NCBI GenBank assembly: GCA_023634235.1
Contig: JAMKCF010000002.1
Coordinates: 13,325,091 to 13,389,090, forward strand
DNA length: 64,000 nucleotides
Source of the DNA: Pisaster brevispinus
Lineage: Eukaryota > Echinodermata > Asteroidea > Forcipulatida > Asteriidae
Direction: 5' to 3'
Every line of letters starts with the position of its first letter. Position 1 is the first letter of the stretch. Both the position numbers and the translations under genes were made by a program. Under the pieces are notes generated by a model that did no database searches, was not told where the DNA came from, and was given only the letters and a program-made list of their open reading frames with translations. Shown here one piece after another: positions 52,201-62,191 of this stretch.

Positions 52201-53810
52201 GAAGTGCTTGCCTTGGCCGCAGGATCAAATATCCGTTCTGACATTTCTTTGTTTGTTCTTTCTGCCGAGGCTGATCCTCGCAGGGATTCCGATACTGTTT
52301 TTGGTGATTGCTGTGAGGCATCTGGCTGTTTGGAGTGCATCTGCTCTGATGACACAGAGGGAACTCTCCCGGTGGGCTTCTGATATTTTCCTTCAGTTTG
52401 CTGCAGGTTTCCAGTCTGGTGTATGTCTCTCCTATGGGATTTCTGTGCAATTTGGGATGTGGCTGCATTGCAAATAATAATTTAAAAAACATGAAAAGAA
52501 AACAAGTAATTAGCCTTCTAACAGCTCCTTAATTATTCCTGTTAATTATTCCAGTTTAAATTGTACTCTTACCGAGGGAAGAGCCTGGGTGGGAAGGTGG
52601 TTCTTGTCAAAGAGTCTACTAACTAAACTGTAAAACGGCTTAATAATAATTGTGTTTTACCAAAAGTTTACCGGTGTCAGGTATATATCCACTACTAGTA
52701 CCTATGAATATATCCTGCACCAGTTATTTTGACCATTACTGAGATGCAGTTATGCTTAAGGATGTGTCACGTGCAGGTGTTACCTCAGCAGGGTAATGCT
52801 GGTGCTTTGTGTGGTTGTACAAACATCATTTGTCAGATATGATGCCTAAAATTTATTTTGCTGAGTGCAATGTATTGAAAAGTGCCTACCCAGTAATGAT
52901 GGCGCATTACTGTTGATCAGATCCACCTATAACCTAGGCCTATAACTTAAGATAAGAGTTAAAATCTCACCATCTGTTCTGCCTGAGCTTTGACCCTTAA
53001 ATTGTGATAGTGATGATGATACACGATCCACATGCTTGACGTTTCTACCTAGTTGAATCAGACTTGTTGTGTAATGTCTTCTCCGGGCCACCATACACAG
53101 AGTACATCCTTGCCGCAAGTACAAAAGCCCTGTGTAAGAACAAAGACAGACCAGTGATAAAATGTGCACAATATTTTTGTTGAATCATGTGAATTGATGA
53201 TTTATCCCATCCAGCGAATCTGAGAATTATCTTTAACTTTTTTTTTTAGCACTTTCCCCAAATCTGAAAAAATACTGAACTTTCATTTCAAATTAATCCG
53301 ATTGAGATAATCTCTTCACTTATTTGACAAAGAACCGTGCAGATAGTCTGTGACAGTTAAATTATTAACACAAGCTTTAATTCAAGTTTATTATTGTAAA
53401 TAAAAACGTTAATGTTTGTTTGATTGTTTGTTCGTTTGTTTGTTTGTTTGTTGTATTTTACAAAGATTTTGCTTGGCCAAATCTATTCAAACATGGCAAA
53501 ATAAAATGAGGTCACATACATTGATTTTAATACAAAACCCTAGACCTAAAAAAAAAAGTCCAAATTACATTAAACAATATATTTAAAGAAAAGAGGTTAG
53601 CTGTAGGAGGCCAACTTCATATATTATTTTTGAGGGGTCCATTTTTGATAGTGCAACAACTGGTTAACATGGTAAGGCCAGGGAAATTGTTCAACTTTAG
53701 TTACCTAATTTCCCGAGCGTCGATGACTTATCAGTCACATAAACTGTGTTCACAGACGTTAATGTCATAACTCTGCAAGCGCCACTGAAAAGTTTGGAAA
53801 TGAAAATCAT
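31238..53810 (-). CDS. POLRMT: Mitochondrial DNA-directed RNA polymerase
   Basis: There are 26 coding exons: 53810-53705, 53129-52971, 52462-51333, 49853-49755, 48681-48581, 46853-46616, 46285-46148, 45506-45407, 44236-44031, 43466-43356, 42711-42670, 41795-41719, 40800-40734, 40405-40270, 39083-38950, 38821-38721, 37873-37753, 37303-37107, 36896-36695, 35772-35650, 35132-35055, 34549-34370, 33275-33109, 32063-31892, 31748-31663 and 31373-31238. All phases agree; the total is 4407 nt (1468 residues). It transcribes mitochondrial DNA and primes its replication. Residues 1-88 are basic and probably include the import signal. Residues 89-465 are mostly a Ser/Lys-rich low-complexity extension, followed by PPR-like helices (exons 4-5). 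The phage-type polymerase core has DFRGRVYP (exon 18), catalytic Asp in [10 protein letters not shown] (D1156), [10 protein letters not shown] (K1225, Y1233) and [10 protein letters not shown] (D1381). It ends STFFFS, as in vertebrates. An in-frame upstream ATG at 53894 is an alternative start. Confidence 0.97.
34176..34285 (-). pseudogene. Broken duplicate of part of POLRMT exon 22 in the following intron
   Basis: The copy reads [22 protein letters not shown], like [22 protein letters not shown] in exon 22. It then lacks about 11 nt and continues out of frame with AAAACCAGAGAGATTCA and intron-derived sequence (CCTCCAAAAttgatc versus cctccaaaaatttatc). The duplication therefore covered the exon 3' part, its donor site and about 25 nt of intron. 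The donor GT is retained as ATGTTTCC, with a changed context. Confidence 0.85.
35432..35625. repeat. Family A fold-back element, POLRMT intron
   Basis: Starts GGGCCCAATTTCATAGAACT and carries the usual AGGTTACCAGCCAAAATACC core. The right end stops close to the 3' boundary of POLRMT exon 20. Confidence 0.75.
36380..36572. repeat. Family A fold-back element, POLRMT intron 19
   Basis: GGGCCCAATTTCATAGAGCT at the left and ATAATGGGCCC at the right, with the AAGGTTACCAGCC core between. Confidence 0.78.
39800..40000 (+). repeat. Dispersed repeat with tRNA-like half
   Basis: AATCACTCGGGTGGGATTCG then AACCCACGACCTTTGCATTG is shared with 17230-17330, where nearby TTACACCAATGTG-type sequence is also shared in reverse. 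It lies in POLRMT intron 14. Confidence 0.6.
40953..41296 (+). repeat. tRNA-related dispersed repeat, family D (longest copy)
   Basis: Starts with TTGTTATATAGCGCATTTTA, continues CAATGCGCTTTACATTAGTG, GGGGAGTATACAGCC and CTCAAGGACACAAGTGTCAT, and ends GGGATTCGAACCCCCAATGA then ACCGCTCGGCCATGACA. The tail reads as an inverted, leucine/serine-type tRNA-like half. Confidence 0.7.
42111..42222. repeat. Fold-back repeat in POLRMT intron 11
   Basis: AGTCTTTCTCAACAGCTAAA and TGACAACACA on the left pair with TGTGTTGTCAGTTAGC and TCTGAGAAAGACT on the right. Confidence 0.7.
42282..42630. mobile_element. MITE with perfect 20-bp terminal repeats, POLRMT intron 11
   Basis: Left end AGGTAGGGTCATAGATTGGT and its exact reverse complement bound a 349-bp stretch without coding capacity, only 39 bp from the donor of exon 11. 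A clear target duplication is not visible, so the superfamily is unassigned. A fragment sharing GCCTATAAATCAGCATTA lies near 34889. Confidence 0.75.
42862..43061. repeat. Family A fold-back element, POLRMT intron 10
   Basis: Complete copy with CCTGGGCCCAAATTCATAGA and CTCTATGAAATTGGGCCCAG ends. Confidence 0.8.
44378..44693 (+). repeat. Dispersed repeat, family E, POLRMT intron 8
   Basis: Bounded by TAGGGTTCTTGCAGG and GCATGGGGAGAACCCT, with TTTTCAAAACTGTGGGGGCA and CGCGTATCGGCCTGATAC inside. Confidence 0.7.
46900..47345 (+). repeat. Degenerate GACT/GACC simple repeat
   Basis: About 440 bp of ACTGACCTGACCGACTGACC-type sequence upstream (in gene sense) of POLRMT exon 6, starting about 45 bp from its acceptor. 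Confidence 0.95.
47555..48061. mobile_element. Non-autonomous DNA transposon with 9-bp target duplication, POLRMT intron 5
   Basis: The 507-bp element is flanked by GTTCATACA at 47546-47554 and 48062-48070. Terminal inverted repeats are about 55 bp with three mismatches, beginning TAGTCTTGGTGCAAGAC and containing TTTACCTTTCACGCACAGCG. It is GC-richer than its surroundings and has no transposase. The 9-bp duplication and long terminal repeats suggest a MULE-like family. The ends differ from those of the element at 28437-29346. Confidence 0.9.
48822..49146 (+). repeat. tRNA-related dispersed repeat, family D, POLRMT intron 4
   Basis: Contains CTTGCTTAAGGACACAAGTG, GGGACTCGAACCCACACTC and CTCTTAACCGCTAGGCCATG, as in the other D copies. 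Confidence 0.65.
49475..49575 (+). repeat. tRNA-derived SINE-like element, POLRMT intron 4
   Basis: GGCTCAGTTGGTGGAGCACC (A box) and GGTTCAAGTCC (B box) sit about 30 nt apart. The acceptor ends do not pair, so this is a SINE head rather than a tRNA gene. Confidence 0.65.
50692..51236 (-). repeat. 16-bp minisatellite in POLRMT intron 3
   Basis: Most of 50802-51236 consists of AACATAGGGGTGTCGG units with point variants (GTGTCC, GTTGG). A short stretch at 50692-50760 carries the same unit in the opposite orientation (CCGACACCCCTA). Read on the minus strand it is open in several frames because the unit has few stop codons. Confidence 0.95.
53407..53452 (+). repeat. GTTT microsatellite, POLRMT intron 1
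   Basis: About ten GTTT units with two interruptions. Confidence 0.95.
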
Positions 53811-54340
53811 AGTTTGGTATGATTTTGAGACAGAAGTAGCCCGCTTTCTGTCCGGCCGGATAACGACGGGCAGCTCATTCCATAGACTACGCACGTGTTT
53901 TGTAATCGTGATATAGCGCCCTCAATAGGCCGATTTCTTTCTCTAAACCCCACCTCCACCCCCACATGGATATGAGGGGGAAGCCCTACGCTATGGTTTT
54001 TGAGAAGGGCACACATGTAAAACAAACATTTTTATACAAAACAATTAAGTGTTGTCCAGTGAAAGAGAGAGAGAGAGAGTTTTCTCTGGTTAAAAACCTT
54101 TTGGATAGTGTTTGAGTAGGACCTATATAGTAGTTTATTGTAGTTTCAATCGAAGATCAGTGTTGTAGGCCTTCGAAGTTATAATGCGCGGCTCCATAAA
54201 GACGCAGAGCGCGCGCCTAATACTAGCGTATTGGTAGAAGAAAACAAAGAATCTCCACCCCAAGTTATCTCAGATATTTATTCCAAGCATGTTTGGAAAG
54301 TATGGACATTCACCTGTCAGACTGAAAATCAACAAGGGTA
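53811..54340. promoter_or_regulatory. Head-to-head promoter region, POLRMT and acidic gene
   Basis: Between the POLRMT start (53810 or 53894) and the likely first exon of the plus-strand gene there are less than 0.5 kb. CpG-richer sequence with GCGCGGCTCC and GCAGAGCGCGCGCC lies at 54185-54220. A first exon of the plus-strand gene probably ends at 54337 at AACAAGG|GTAAGT. A bidirectional promoter is likely but unproven. Confidence 0.5.
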
Positions 54341-54699
54341 AGTTAAATTAATACTGGGCAAGAGCAGAAATCCAAAACGAGTCTCATCTGGTTTTGTTGT
54401 TTTCTTTTCTGGTGGGAAGTTTTTCTCCTCCTCCATAGGCATAAGAACCTGCTCGACTCAGTGATCAAAATGACTATTGCTGATGCATATTTTGCAAAGT
54501 TTTTTTTTTTCTCAACACAGCATGTTTTGTTTCCTTGGAATTCTAGTGTACCGGATTGAGTAACATCAACTTTTCAGGGCTTCCCCAACCTGGGCAGTAG
54601 TCGGGTCAGGTTGGCTCGTGGTTTACCCGCCCTGAACAGCCTTTAACCTTTTGTGTGGATCTGCTTCGATCCCTAGACTGGGAGGCTAAACAAAATTTG

Positions 54700-54890
54700 G
54701 GTTTTTATTAATTTCATAAGGCTGCTTTAAGCACAAGTAGCTAAACACAGCAACGTTTTGCTTACCAGATTAAGGTTACCAGTCAAGTTACCATCTTACA
54801 CGTCACATTTTTGACTGGTATCCTGCATATTTTTGCTAAGCAGAAAACTGTTAAGCATTTTTTCTGCTTAAAGCAGCTTTTTAAAAAATT
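54700..54890. repeat. Degenerate family A element upstream of the acidic gene
   Basis: Keeps AATTTCATAAGGCTGCTTTAAG, AAGGTTACCAGTCAAGTTACC and TTTCTGCTTAAAGCAGC; the ends have diverged. Confidence 0.65.
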
Positions 54891-55153
54891 TCCTGGTTGC
54901 TTGAGTATTCCTTGGTTTTGGTTGTTTTGGGTTGTTGTTGTTGTTGTTGTTGTTTTGGTTTTTTTGTTTTTTTTGGGGGGGGGTTTCACTACATCTATTT
55001 AAACACTGCCATTTCGTAGTAATTTCTCTCTAAACTGATATCTTCAGGCCTCCGGGGGGGGGGGGGGGTCACAATGCTAGTCGCTTTTGGGGTCCTTTAC
55101 TAGAAAGATTACAATAGTCTGGAATCTCTGATAAACTTCTGATCTCTTCCAGT

Positions 55154-56002
55154 ATGGTTGGCGATGCAGAGCAACAACTTATCCACTGTGTGAAGGAGCC
55201 CCACTTTGAAGATGCAGTTGATTCAATGAAAGGAGGAGGCCTCAAGCGGCCAAAGTGAGTTTGAGCTTCAAGAAACCCGACTTTGGATAAGTAACAAAAA
55301 CATTTAAAAGACATTTAAAGTTTCTTGAATACATCAGCGGTGAAACAATGTTACACTTGATTCCGTTCTTAGTCAGAGTCGGAAGCCGTTTTGCCCCACC
55401 CCTTTGAGTTCCCCTTTCACGCAAATTATTTCCTCTGACAAATAAAAATGTACACAGAATTAACTGCAGTAGTTCTTAAATCAGAATGATGTATGTATAA
55501 CAACATCCTAAACAGTTCGATGGAAGAAAACATTCTCCTGCAAATACCACCCTACTCCGGCGACTGTGGCGACTTGGACTTCGGAGAAGATGGACATGAT
55601 GAGAGGGGTATAGGTACCGTGAAACAATCCGACGACGCGGCGTACATGTGGTCCCCCGTACCCGCTGACGATGACTCCTCGTTCTCTCTTTCTGAGGATT
55701 GCGATGAAGAAAGTTCTGAAACACCAACAGAATTCGACGACATCGATGACTGGTGCACCAGTCATCGATATCCGAATAACTCCAGCGGGAAGATAAGCGC
55801 ACCCTTCCAGGAAATCTTCCGCATTTACGGGCTGAATTTTTGGGAGGAGTTCGGCCGGCCTTTTTCTTCCAGTGCCTCCTCGAGGCCCGCGTCTTCCCCC
55901 TCCAAGACCAGTGACGTAGACCATCAGGCGGTAGACATTATGGACAACGAGGCAGTCGACCAACGCCTCCTGACCAAGTCGTTTTTAAATGCCCTTTCGT
56001 GA
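55154..56002 (+). CDS. Unrecognised small acidic protein
   Basis: Two coding exons fit: 55153-55254 (acceptor CTCTTCCAG, ATG at 55154, donor GTGAGT) and 55516-56002 (acceptor AAACAG). Both junctions are phase 2 and join to 195 residues plus TGA. An AATAAA at 56128 lies about 125 nt after the stop. The middle (about residues 65-115) is rich in Asp, Glu and Ser (DDDSSFSLSEDCDEESSE). It is followed by a compact, possibly amphipathic segment FQEIFRIYGLNFWEEFGRPF, a Ser-rich linker and the C-terminal RLLTKSFLNALS. There is no signal peptide or membrane segment. I do not recognise a family. The upstream non-coding exon ending at 54337 would join in a phase that only works if it is 5' UTR. A more distant coding exon cannot be excluded. 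Confidence 0.6.
55742..55769. repeat. 28-bp perfect palindrome inside a coding exon
   Basis: The half-site ATCGATGACTGGTG is followed at once by its exact reverse complement. It encodes IDDWCTSHR in the acidic protein. Confidence 0.97.
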
Positions 56003-56954
56003 AGATTATTAATTGAATTGCACAAGGTTACTTAGTTTACTTATATCATTTCAGTAATTCAGTGTTGTATTCGAACAAGAATGGTTTTTGTTTAGATAGC
56101 TTTGTAGTAACTTGAGTGTTGTCCTTGAATAAAAACAATGAATGTTGAAAGGGCATATAAAAATCTTCTAACGATCCAACTGATTTTGATTCAAGTGAGA
56201 GTCAGTGACGTGGTTATTGGATCCATCCAAATTTGGATAATAACACAAATAATTATTTCACGTAGTAATTTAAATTTTTCTTATTAAAAATGATTTTAAT
56301 TACTTGAGGATAAAACAAATTTGCTGTGCTTCCTTTTACGGCTAATTGATGATTAAGGATTCCTTTCCCTTTGTATTTTAATTAATATTCATTTATGATA
56401 ATATTATTTAATTTTTATGTATGATATAACCAATATAGGCCACATGGATGTGAAACGGTGACAATAGATAATCGGTGTGGATACTTATTGGTCGAGGACA
56501 AGTTAGTTAATTAAAATGATTAATTAAAAGTGCTTTTAGGCCTAAAATTAACAAGTGGTCATATAATGGGCTTAGATTTAGAATTCAAGTGTTGCATTTT
56601 TGACTAAACTATATATACGACAATAGTAGAAATTGGTTTGCTTTATTAAACCCGTATTGTGTGCAAAGTTGTTAGCGTTTCAAAGCGCCCTCAATATTGA
56701 GATGATAAGTTTAAAGTTCCGTGTATTGTTTGTAAAAAAGAAAAGAAAACAAAAGTAAAGTTATTTGTTTATCCCCCCTCATGAAAAATGAGATTTCGAA
56801 TGAATTCATAAGCAGAGTAATTAACAAAAACGCATAATTAGCCAGTTTTCAACTGGTAGTCTGCCGCAGCGCAGGGATTTATAATGCGACAGTTTGCATC
56901 AAGTTGTAACAATGAGTCGATCTGTGAACCATATTTAATCTACAGTTAGGTACC

Positions 56955-57330
56955 CCTGGGCCAATTTTCACATAGCTTCCTAGCAGAAAATATTGCTTAA
57001 CAATTTCCTGCTAAGCAGAAACGAGCAGGGCCCAATTTCATAAAGCCTTTAAGCACAAAAACTTGCTAAGCAAAGGAAAATATTGCTTAGCAGAAACAAG
57101 TTACCAACCAACATTCCATAAAGTTCACAATGTTGCCACTGGTAGCCCATGGTAGCCCGCTCATTTCTTGCTAAGTAAAGACATTTACTAAGCAGAATTT
57201 TCTGCTTAACAGCTTTGTGAAATTGGGCCCTGGGTACAAGTATTACACTGACATGGTGGTTAGGCTGGTATTTCTGGTAAAGCATAGTTGTGCTACTTTG
57301 TGCTAACCAGCTGTGTATGAAATTGGGCCA
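56955..57330. repeat. Family A element interrupted by a second family A element
   Basis: The outer copy is split into 56955-57025 (CCTGGGCCAATTTTCACATA onward) and 57233-57330 (ending TATGAAATTGGGCC). The inner copy, 57026-57232, has intact CAGGGCCC and GGGCCCTG ends. Confidence 0.75.
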
Positions 57331-57611
57331 AATTTTCCAGTACCTCAGGTGCCACACGAAAAAGCCCAGATTACAGAAAATGCAGTACCCTAAAAAAGGA
57401 AAAAACATAGCCCTTGTACCCCTAAAGCAATGCCCCCTGTACCCACCAACCCCCACCGCGAACAAATTTCTGGCTAAGCCGCTGGGGATGAGAAGAGGCT
57501 GACAAAGAAGAAGAAGATGGAGTGATGTCAATCTTCAAGGTAGGGGAACATTGTTGACAAGAACAGCTACCAGATCACTGACATTTACACGAGTGGCTAC
57601 AGCGTGACACT

Positions 57612-57738
57612 TAGGCGGAGTCCGAATTAGTGGCTACGGCTACGGCAAGGGCTGGATTACCGCGTCATCGTGCGTTGAAGTAGCAACATCCTTAGCAACT
57701 CGTAGCTAGCTGTAGCCGAAGCCGCCAATCGGAAACGA
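57612..57738. repeat. GC-rich fold-back repeat
   Basis: GGCGGAGTCCGAATTAGTGG at the left is partly complementary to GTAGCCGAAGCCGCCAATCG at the right. Related to 2047-2146. Confidence 0.55.
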
Positions 57739-59014
57739 TTGTAAAGGCTCGAGCAGCCGCCCTGGCACTAGTCGAACACCTGGACAAATTAATGTTCAGA
57801 CACAGCTAGTCTTAAAAAGAACAGCACACTCCAAAATACAATTAGTGACAGAATCAATAAGACAGCCATCGCATTATAATCTGCACAACAACCTTCGGTA
57901 CATTCCGTTCAAATTAGTCCACACGAATGATCAACATATAAAACAATCCGGTGTCCTCTCGAACCCACCGTACATTTTTAGTTTTTTAATCACTGAAAAA
58001 AACCGACGAACTTTTCTAAACTGGTTCCAAACCCAAACTGTATTTTGATGGGTTTTATAGTCGGGTACCAGTGTAATTGCAGAAAGTATCCGACGACTGA
58101 TTAACTTCCTGGTCGGCCGAGAAGAAGTCACGGGAGGGTGCTTTACAGAACAAAACATGGTTGAGAAGTGTTCGTAAAGTTTGCTAATTCAGGTAAATCT
58201 GACAACCTTTCCTTTCATCTGGAGTTGTTTGGTCGTTGGATAGGAAGATCGGTCTTGGATTGGATTCTGACGGGCGAATTTAGACATCAAGCAAGATGGC
58301 TTCTCGAAGGTAATGTTGATTTATGCACGGTTGTGGTGTTGACCAGTCCCGGTATGTCACTATATTTTAGGCACGCCGAGCATGCCGAGGGAGCATTTTA
58401 AAACAATTTATTGTGTAAATAGCAAAACAGTTTAACAGGTGAACTTTATACAGTTTGTTTAAAGGGAAATTACAAAAATTGTGAATTGTCTTTATCCTCG
58501 CAGTTTAAGTGAACAACAATCAAATGTCGATCAAAATTTTTAATTAAATTTCATTAAATTAAATATTTAGTTACTTTTTTGAACATTTTGTTTTTTTTAC
58601 AATTGTTGAGCACATTTTCTTTTTATTAGGGATTTGCACAATGACAATCTCCAGATTGTGCTGCTTATTTTTAATTTTTCAGCCTTGCTTTTGGCATTCT
58701 CAGATTACACGCTCAGTCAGAGTCAGACAGAGTCTGTGCGGAGATTGCCCCCCCCCCTCACTCTCAGTCCCGCTTTCTAAAAAACTCACTCAGTCTCAGT
58801 CTTCACCAAACTTGGGCCGATCGGCTGCCCACGGCTGGATCGCCAGCATTGAGCTATGACCAGCTGTATGATTATAATATTTAACCTACATAATTAATAT
58901 AGCCTCAATCTTCACCTTTTTGCAGTGCGGAAACATTCTGCTTCTTAGTTCTTCAAATAATTTACTGCATTATGATTGTCATTTATTGTCAAGTTGTTTT
59001 GAGCATATAAAAAG

Positions 59015-59220
59015 CCAGGACCCAGTTTTCATCCACGGAGCTGCATAAAACAGAAAACATTGCTAAACAATTTTTGCTACGCAGAAATGGGCAGGTTACC
59101 AGTCACAAATTGTACAATGTGATATGGTAGTTTTGCTGGTAACCTTATTCTTGCAAACATAATTTTGTTGTGCTTAAGTGCTTTTTGTGCCTTGAAGCAG
59201 CTCTATATGCAATTTAGCCG
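59015..59220. repeat. Family A fold-back element
   Basis: Diverged copy with GGAGCTGCATAAAACAG at the left, GCTGGTAACCTTATTCTTGC in the middle and AGCAGCTCTATATGC at the right. Confidence 0.7.
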
Positions 59221-60676
59221 AGATGAGAAATCTTTAGAGTTTCGGCAAACATAAGGGTTCATTGTGGAGTTCGATCAGGATGGATTAGAGTTAGTGCTAA
59301 AAATTTTTGGGGAAAATCTACAAGACCACCAGGCTTCTGCTTGTACATTGTAGCTCTAGCTCAAAATGTTTAGGCCTACTGTTACACCAGAAGTCTTTTT
59401 TACAGGCTGGTGCCGATTTTACAATTTGAGTTAAGATTTATTTTAACCGCTGATCACTCTTTTAATTGCTCAGCAAAGTGTGATGTCACAATACAAATCA
59501 CTATGATAAATATTTTCAACTCATCTTTAGATTAATCTTAGTGCTTCGTGAAATCAAGCCGAGAGTCAGAAAGAGAATATGAAACACAGGACAGTTTTGA
59601 ATTACTTTTTTTATTTGAACAACCACTAAGTTCCAAGAAGAGAAAGTTATCTTGCATTTGTGTTTGTATTGGCAGGTGTACTTTGATACTTTGTAATAAA
59701 ATCTATACACTGAAGAACAAAGACTTAATGTCTCAAATGAACCAGATATTTTAGACCAATGGTCTCCAACATCAGTAGTTTTCAATGGTTTTTTTCTGGC
59801 TTAAACAAACAACTTTGTAGTTTAATTAGGAATTAAATTGATGATCTTGGCCAGCTGAGTACTTTTTCTTCTTCTTTTTCTTTTGTTAATTTATATACTT
59901 TTTGTTAATTATAAAAGCTAAATTTTGATTTTCAGTTAATTCTTGTGACCCACCCACCCACAATTTCAAGGAAAAACAAAATTGAATTTTTTAAACATTG
60001 TCTATTCTGAATGGCCCCTAAACAAATTTATTTATTTATTTTCTTTGAAGATACGTGTATTACATAGGTTGAGGAATTTTACCTCTTTGTAGTCCTTGTT
60101 AGAAGAAAGTTTTTTTTTTAACACACTAGACTAAATCAAACCCGTTTCGATGGTAGTGGTTGGACTTTGGGCCTGTTCCAAATAGAGTATTTCACAAGTT
60201 TGGAAGGGTTGCAAGTATTCCAACTGTGGTTTGGCTGGCCCAATTGTGGTTTGGTTGTTCCAAGCTGTGGTTTGGCTGATCCAAGTTGTGGTTTGACTGA
60301 CAAAATTAAATTGTGGTTTGACCATGTTGACTGACGAAATTAAATTAGTAAAGTTGGACGTGTCTAAACAATAGTTGGGATAATCATTGATCATTGATCA
60401 TTAATGATTAGTGTCAAAGGATGACCATCAAGTTGGGATGCATTTTGATGTTGAGGTACCTTGCAAGATGCACACATCGTCAAGATTTATGACAAAGCAA
60501 AGCCAGAGCCGGAGCCGTAAGCCTACAAGTACATGTAGGTTTGGAAAATGCCCTTCGGTAAAGTTTTCCAGCAAATTGACCAACCATTTAAAACCATGCA
60601 AATGCACAGGTTGTGTAGGGTGGCACAACTCTGCACAAAATTAACTGTGCATTGTGGCATGCATTATTGCTGTCAG

Positions 60677-60936
60677 GGTTCTCCCCAGGTTTTTTCAAAA
60701 CTGTGGGGCATTCTGGACCAAAATTGCTTGATGTTTGGCTGAAGCACGCTAAATTGGAACATCTTCTGAATGTTTTCTACTTGGTGTTTATCTTGGTTTT
60801 AGAAGCTCTACTGTGCAATCTGGAGCATTCTTTATGGTTTTCTCTCGATTTTTTTGAGAAAAAAACCCAAACAATATCGGCACGCAATTCGCGCAAATCG
60901 GCCCGATACGTTGGCTTGTACGTGGGAGAACCCTGC
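60677..60936 (+). repeat. Dispersed repeat, family E
   Basis: Bounded by CAGGGTTCTCCCCAGG and GGGAGAACCCTG, which are inverted terminal repeats. The interior matches 17392-17655. Confidence 0.75.
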
Positions 60937-61193
60937 ATGTAGTGCATCAATCAGAATTCTCCCTTTGCCCAAATACTAAAGTACATACATTGTACATAGT
61001 TGAAACACCAGAGAAGTCAAAATTCTCTCCCTGAGGTGGTCTGGCTGGCTAGTTCAGTGTTGAAAAGCATTGATCCCTATTTAATATACATGTGTATGGA
61101 GTTCTTTAGTGAAAAAGCTTGTGGATTATTAGTAAAATGACAAGCTGACCCATCCTGCAGGCAAGTCACTGAAAAAAGTTAGTTGGGCAAACT

Positions 61194-61480
61194 CTGTCAA
61201 TTCAAAACCACAGTAGATTATATTAATGGTCAGACAGTAGGAGGGTTGACTGTGTACTCTGGGCTGTATACATGTACATGTAAATTATTTCACCACATGG
61301 TTATCACATTGCAGGCTCGCATTTAGTGCGTTTATCATTCAAAACCACAGCGAGTTGATGTTATTGAATGGTCAGACAGTAAGAGGGTTGACTGTGGACA
61401 TACATGCATTGAACACATGATAATTGGTATTTTAATTATTGCAGGCATCTCAGTGCATCTATCATTCAAAACCACAGATA
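61194..61480 (-). repeat. Tandem family F repeats
   Basis: Two full and one partial unit with TCAAAACCACAG and AATGGTCAGACAGTA followed by GGAGGGTTGACTGTG, inverted relative to 30345-30712. Confidence 0.75.
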
Positions 61481-61901
61481 AAGATCTAGTCTGACATAAA
61501 TGGAATATTCCATTTTTGTGCTAAGCACCCTTTACCATTAATGACGAGTTTCCCTTTTTGTTCATGGATGAAACCAAGGCCACGCAGCAATCCTCAGTCT
61601 TTGGTGCAATTACTGTAAGTGGCTGATGCAGGAAGTGTCCATGGGTCAGGCACAGGCGAAAGAAGGACAAACTTTTGGCAAGCACATTCCTTTGATCTGC
61701 ACCCACTGACCCACTTGGAAAACGGTAGCTACTGTACGACGCCCAGAAACATTGGAAAGAAAGCGGAAAGCACTCAATCTATGACCCTCCAGAACCCTGT
61801 AACCCTGTCAGATCGTTTGGCTGTGCATAGAGCAAGTTATGGTTTGTGACACCATGGAAACTTCTCTGAAAAGAGCCACTTTGAAATTTACCACACTCGG
61901 G

Positions 61902-62191
61902 GGTTCCCCTAAGGTTTTTTTCTAAACTGTGGGGCATTCTGGACCCCAATTTTTTTATGTTTGAAGCCGAAGCATGCAAAATTGAAATTAATGTTTTCGG
62001 AATGTTTTCTACTTGGTGTTTTTCTTGGTTTTAAAAGCCTTACTGTGCAATTTGAAGCATAAATTATGGTTTTCTCTGGGGTTTTTTGAGGGAAAAAAAA
62101 TAAAAAAAATAAATTTGTTGGCGTTTTGGCCGATATTTGCACGTACATGTATCGGCCCGATACGCTAACTAGTGCATGGGGAGAACCCTGA
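61902..62191 (+). repeat. Dispersed repeat, family E
   Basis: GGGGTTCCCCTAAGG start, CTGTGGGGCATTCTGGACCC, CTACTTGGTGTTTTTCTTGG and GCATGGGGAGAACCCTG end. Confidence 0.75.

Larger units (their letters stand above)
56003..60676. other. 3' flank and non-coding repeat-rich region
   Basis: AT-rich sequence without a convincing exon. It holds the nested family A elements (56955-57330), the fold-back at 57612-57738 and another family A copy at 59015-59220. A weak candidate first exon is ATGGCTTCTCGAAG|gtaatg at about 58297; no compatible downstream exon was found. Confidence 0.5.

Noticed and set aside
52025..52492. 155-codon minus-strand frame overlapping POLRMT exon 3
   Set aside because: The acceptor at 52462 and the phase from exon 2 select the other frame, which stays open over the whole exon.
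58297..58310. First exon ATGGCTTCTCGAAG followed by GTAATG
   Set aside because: Plausible start and donor, but no downstream exon in the window joins in phase with a recognisable protein.
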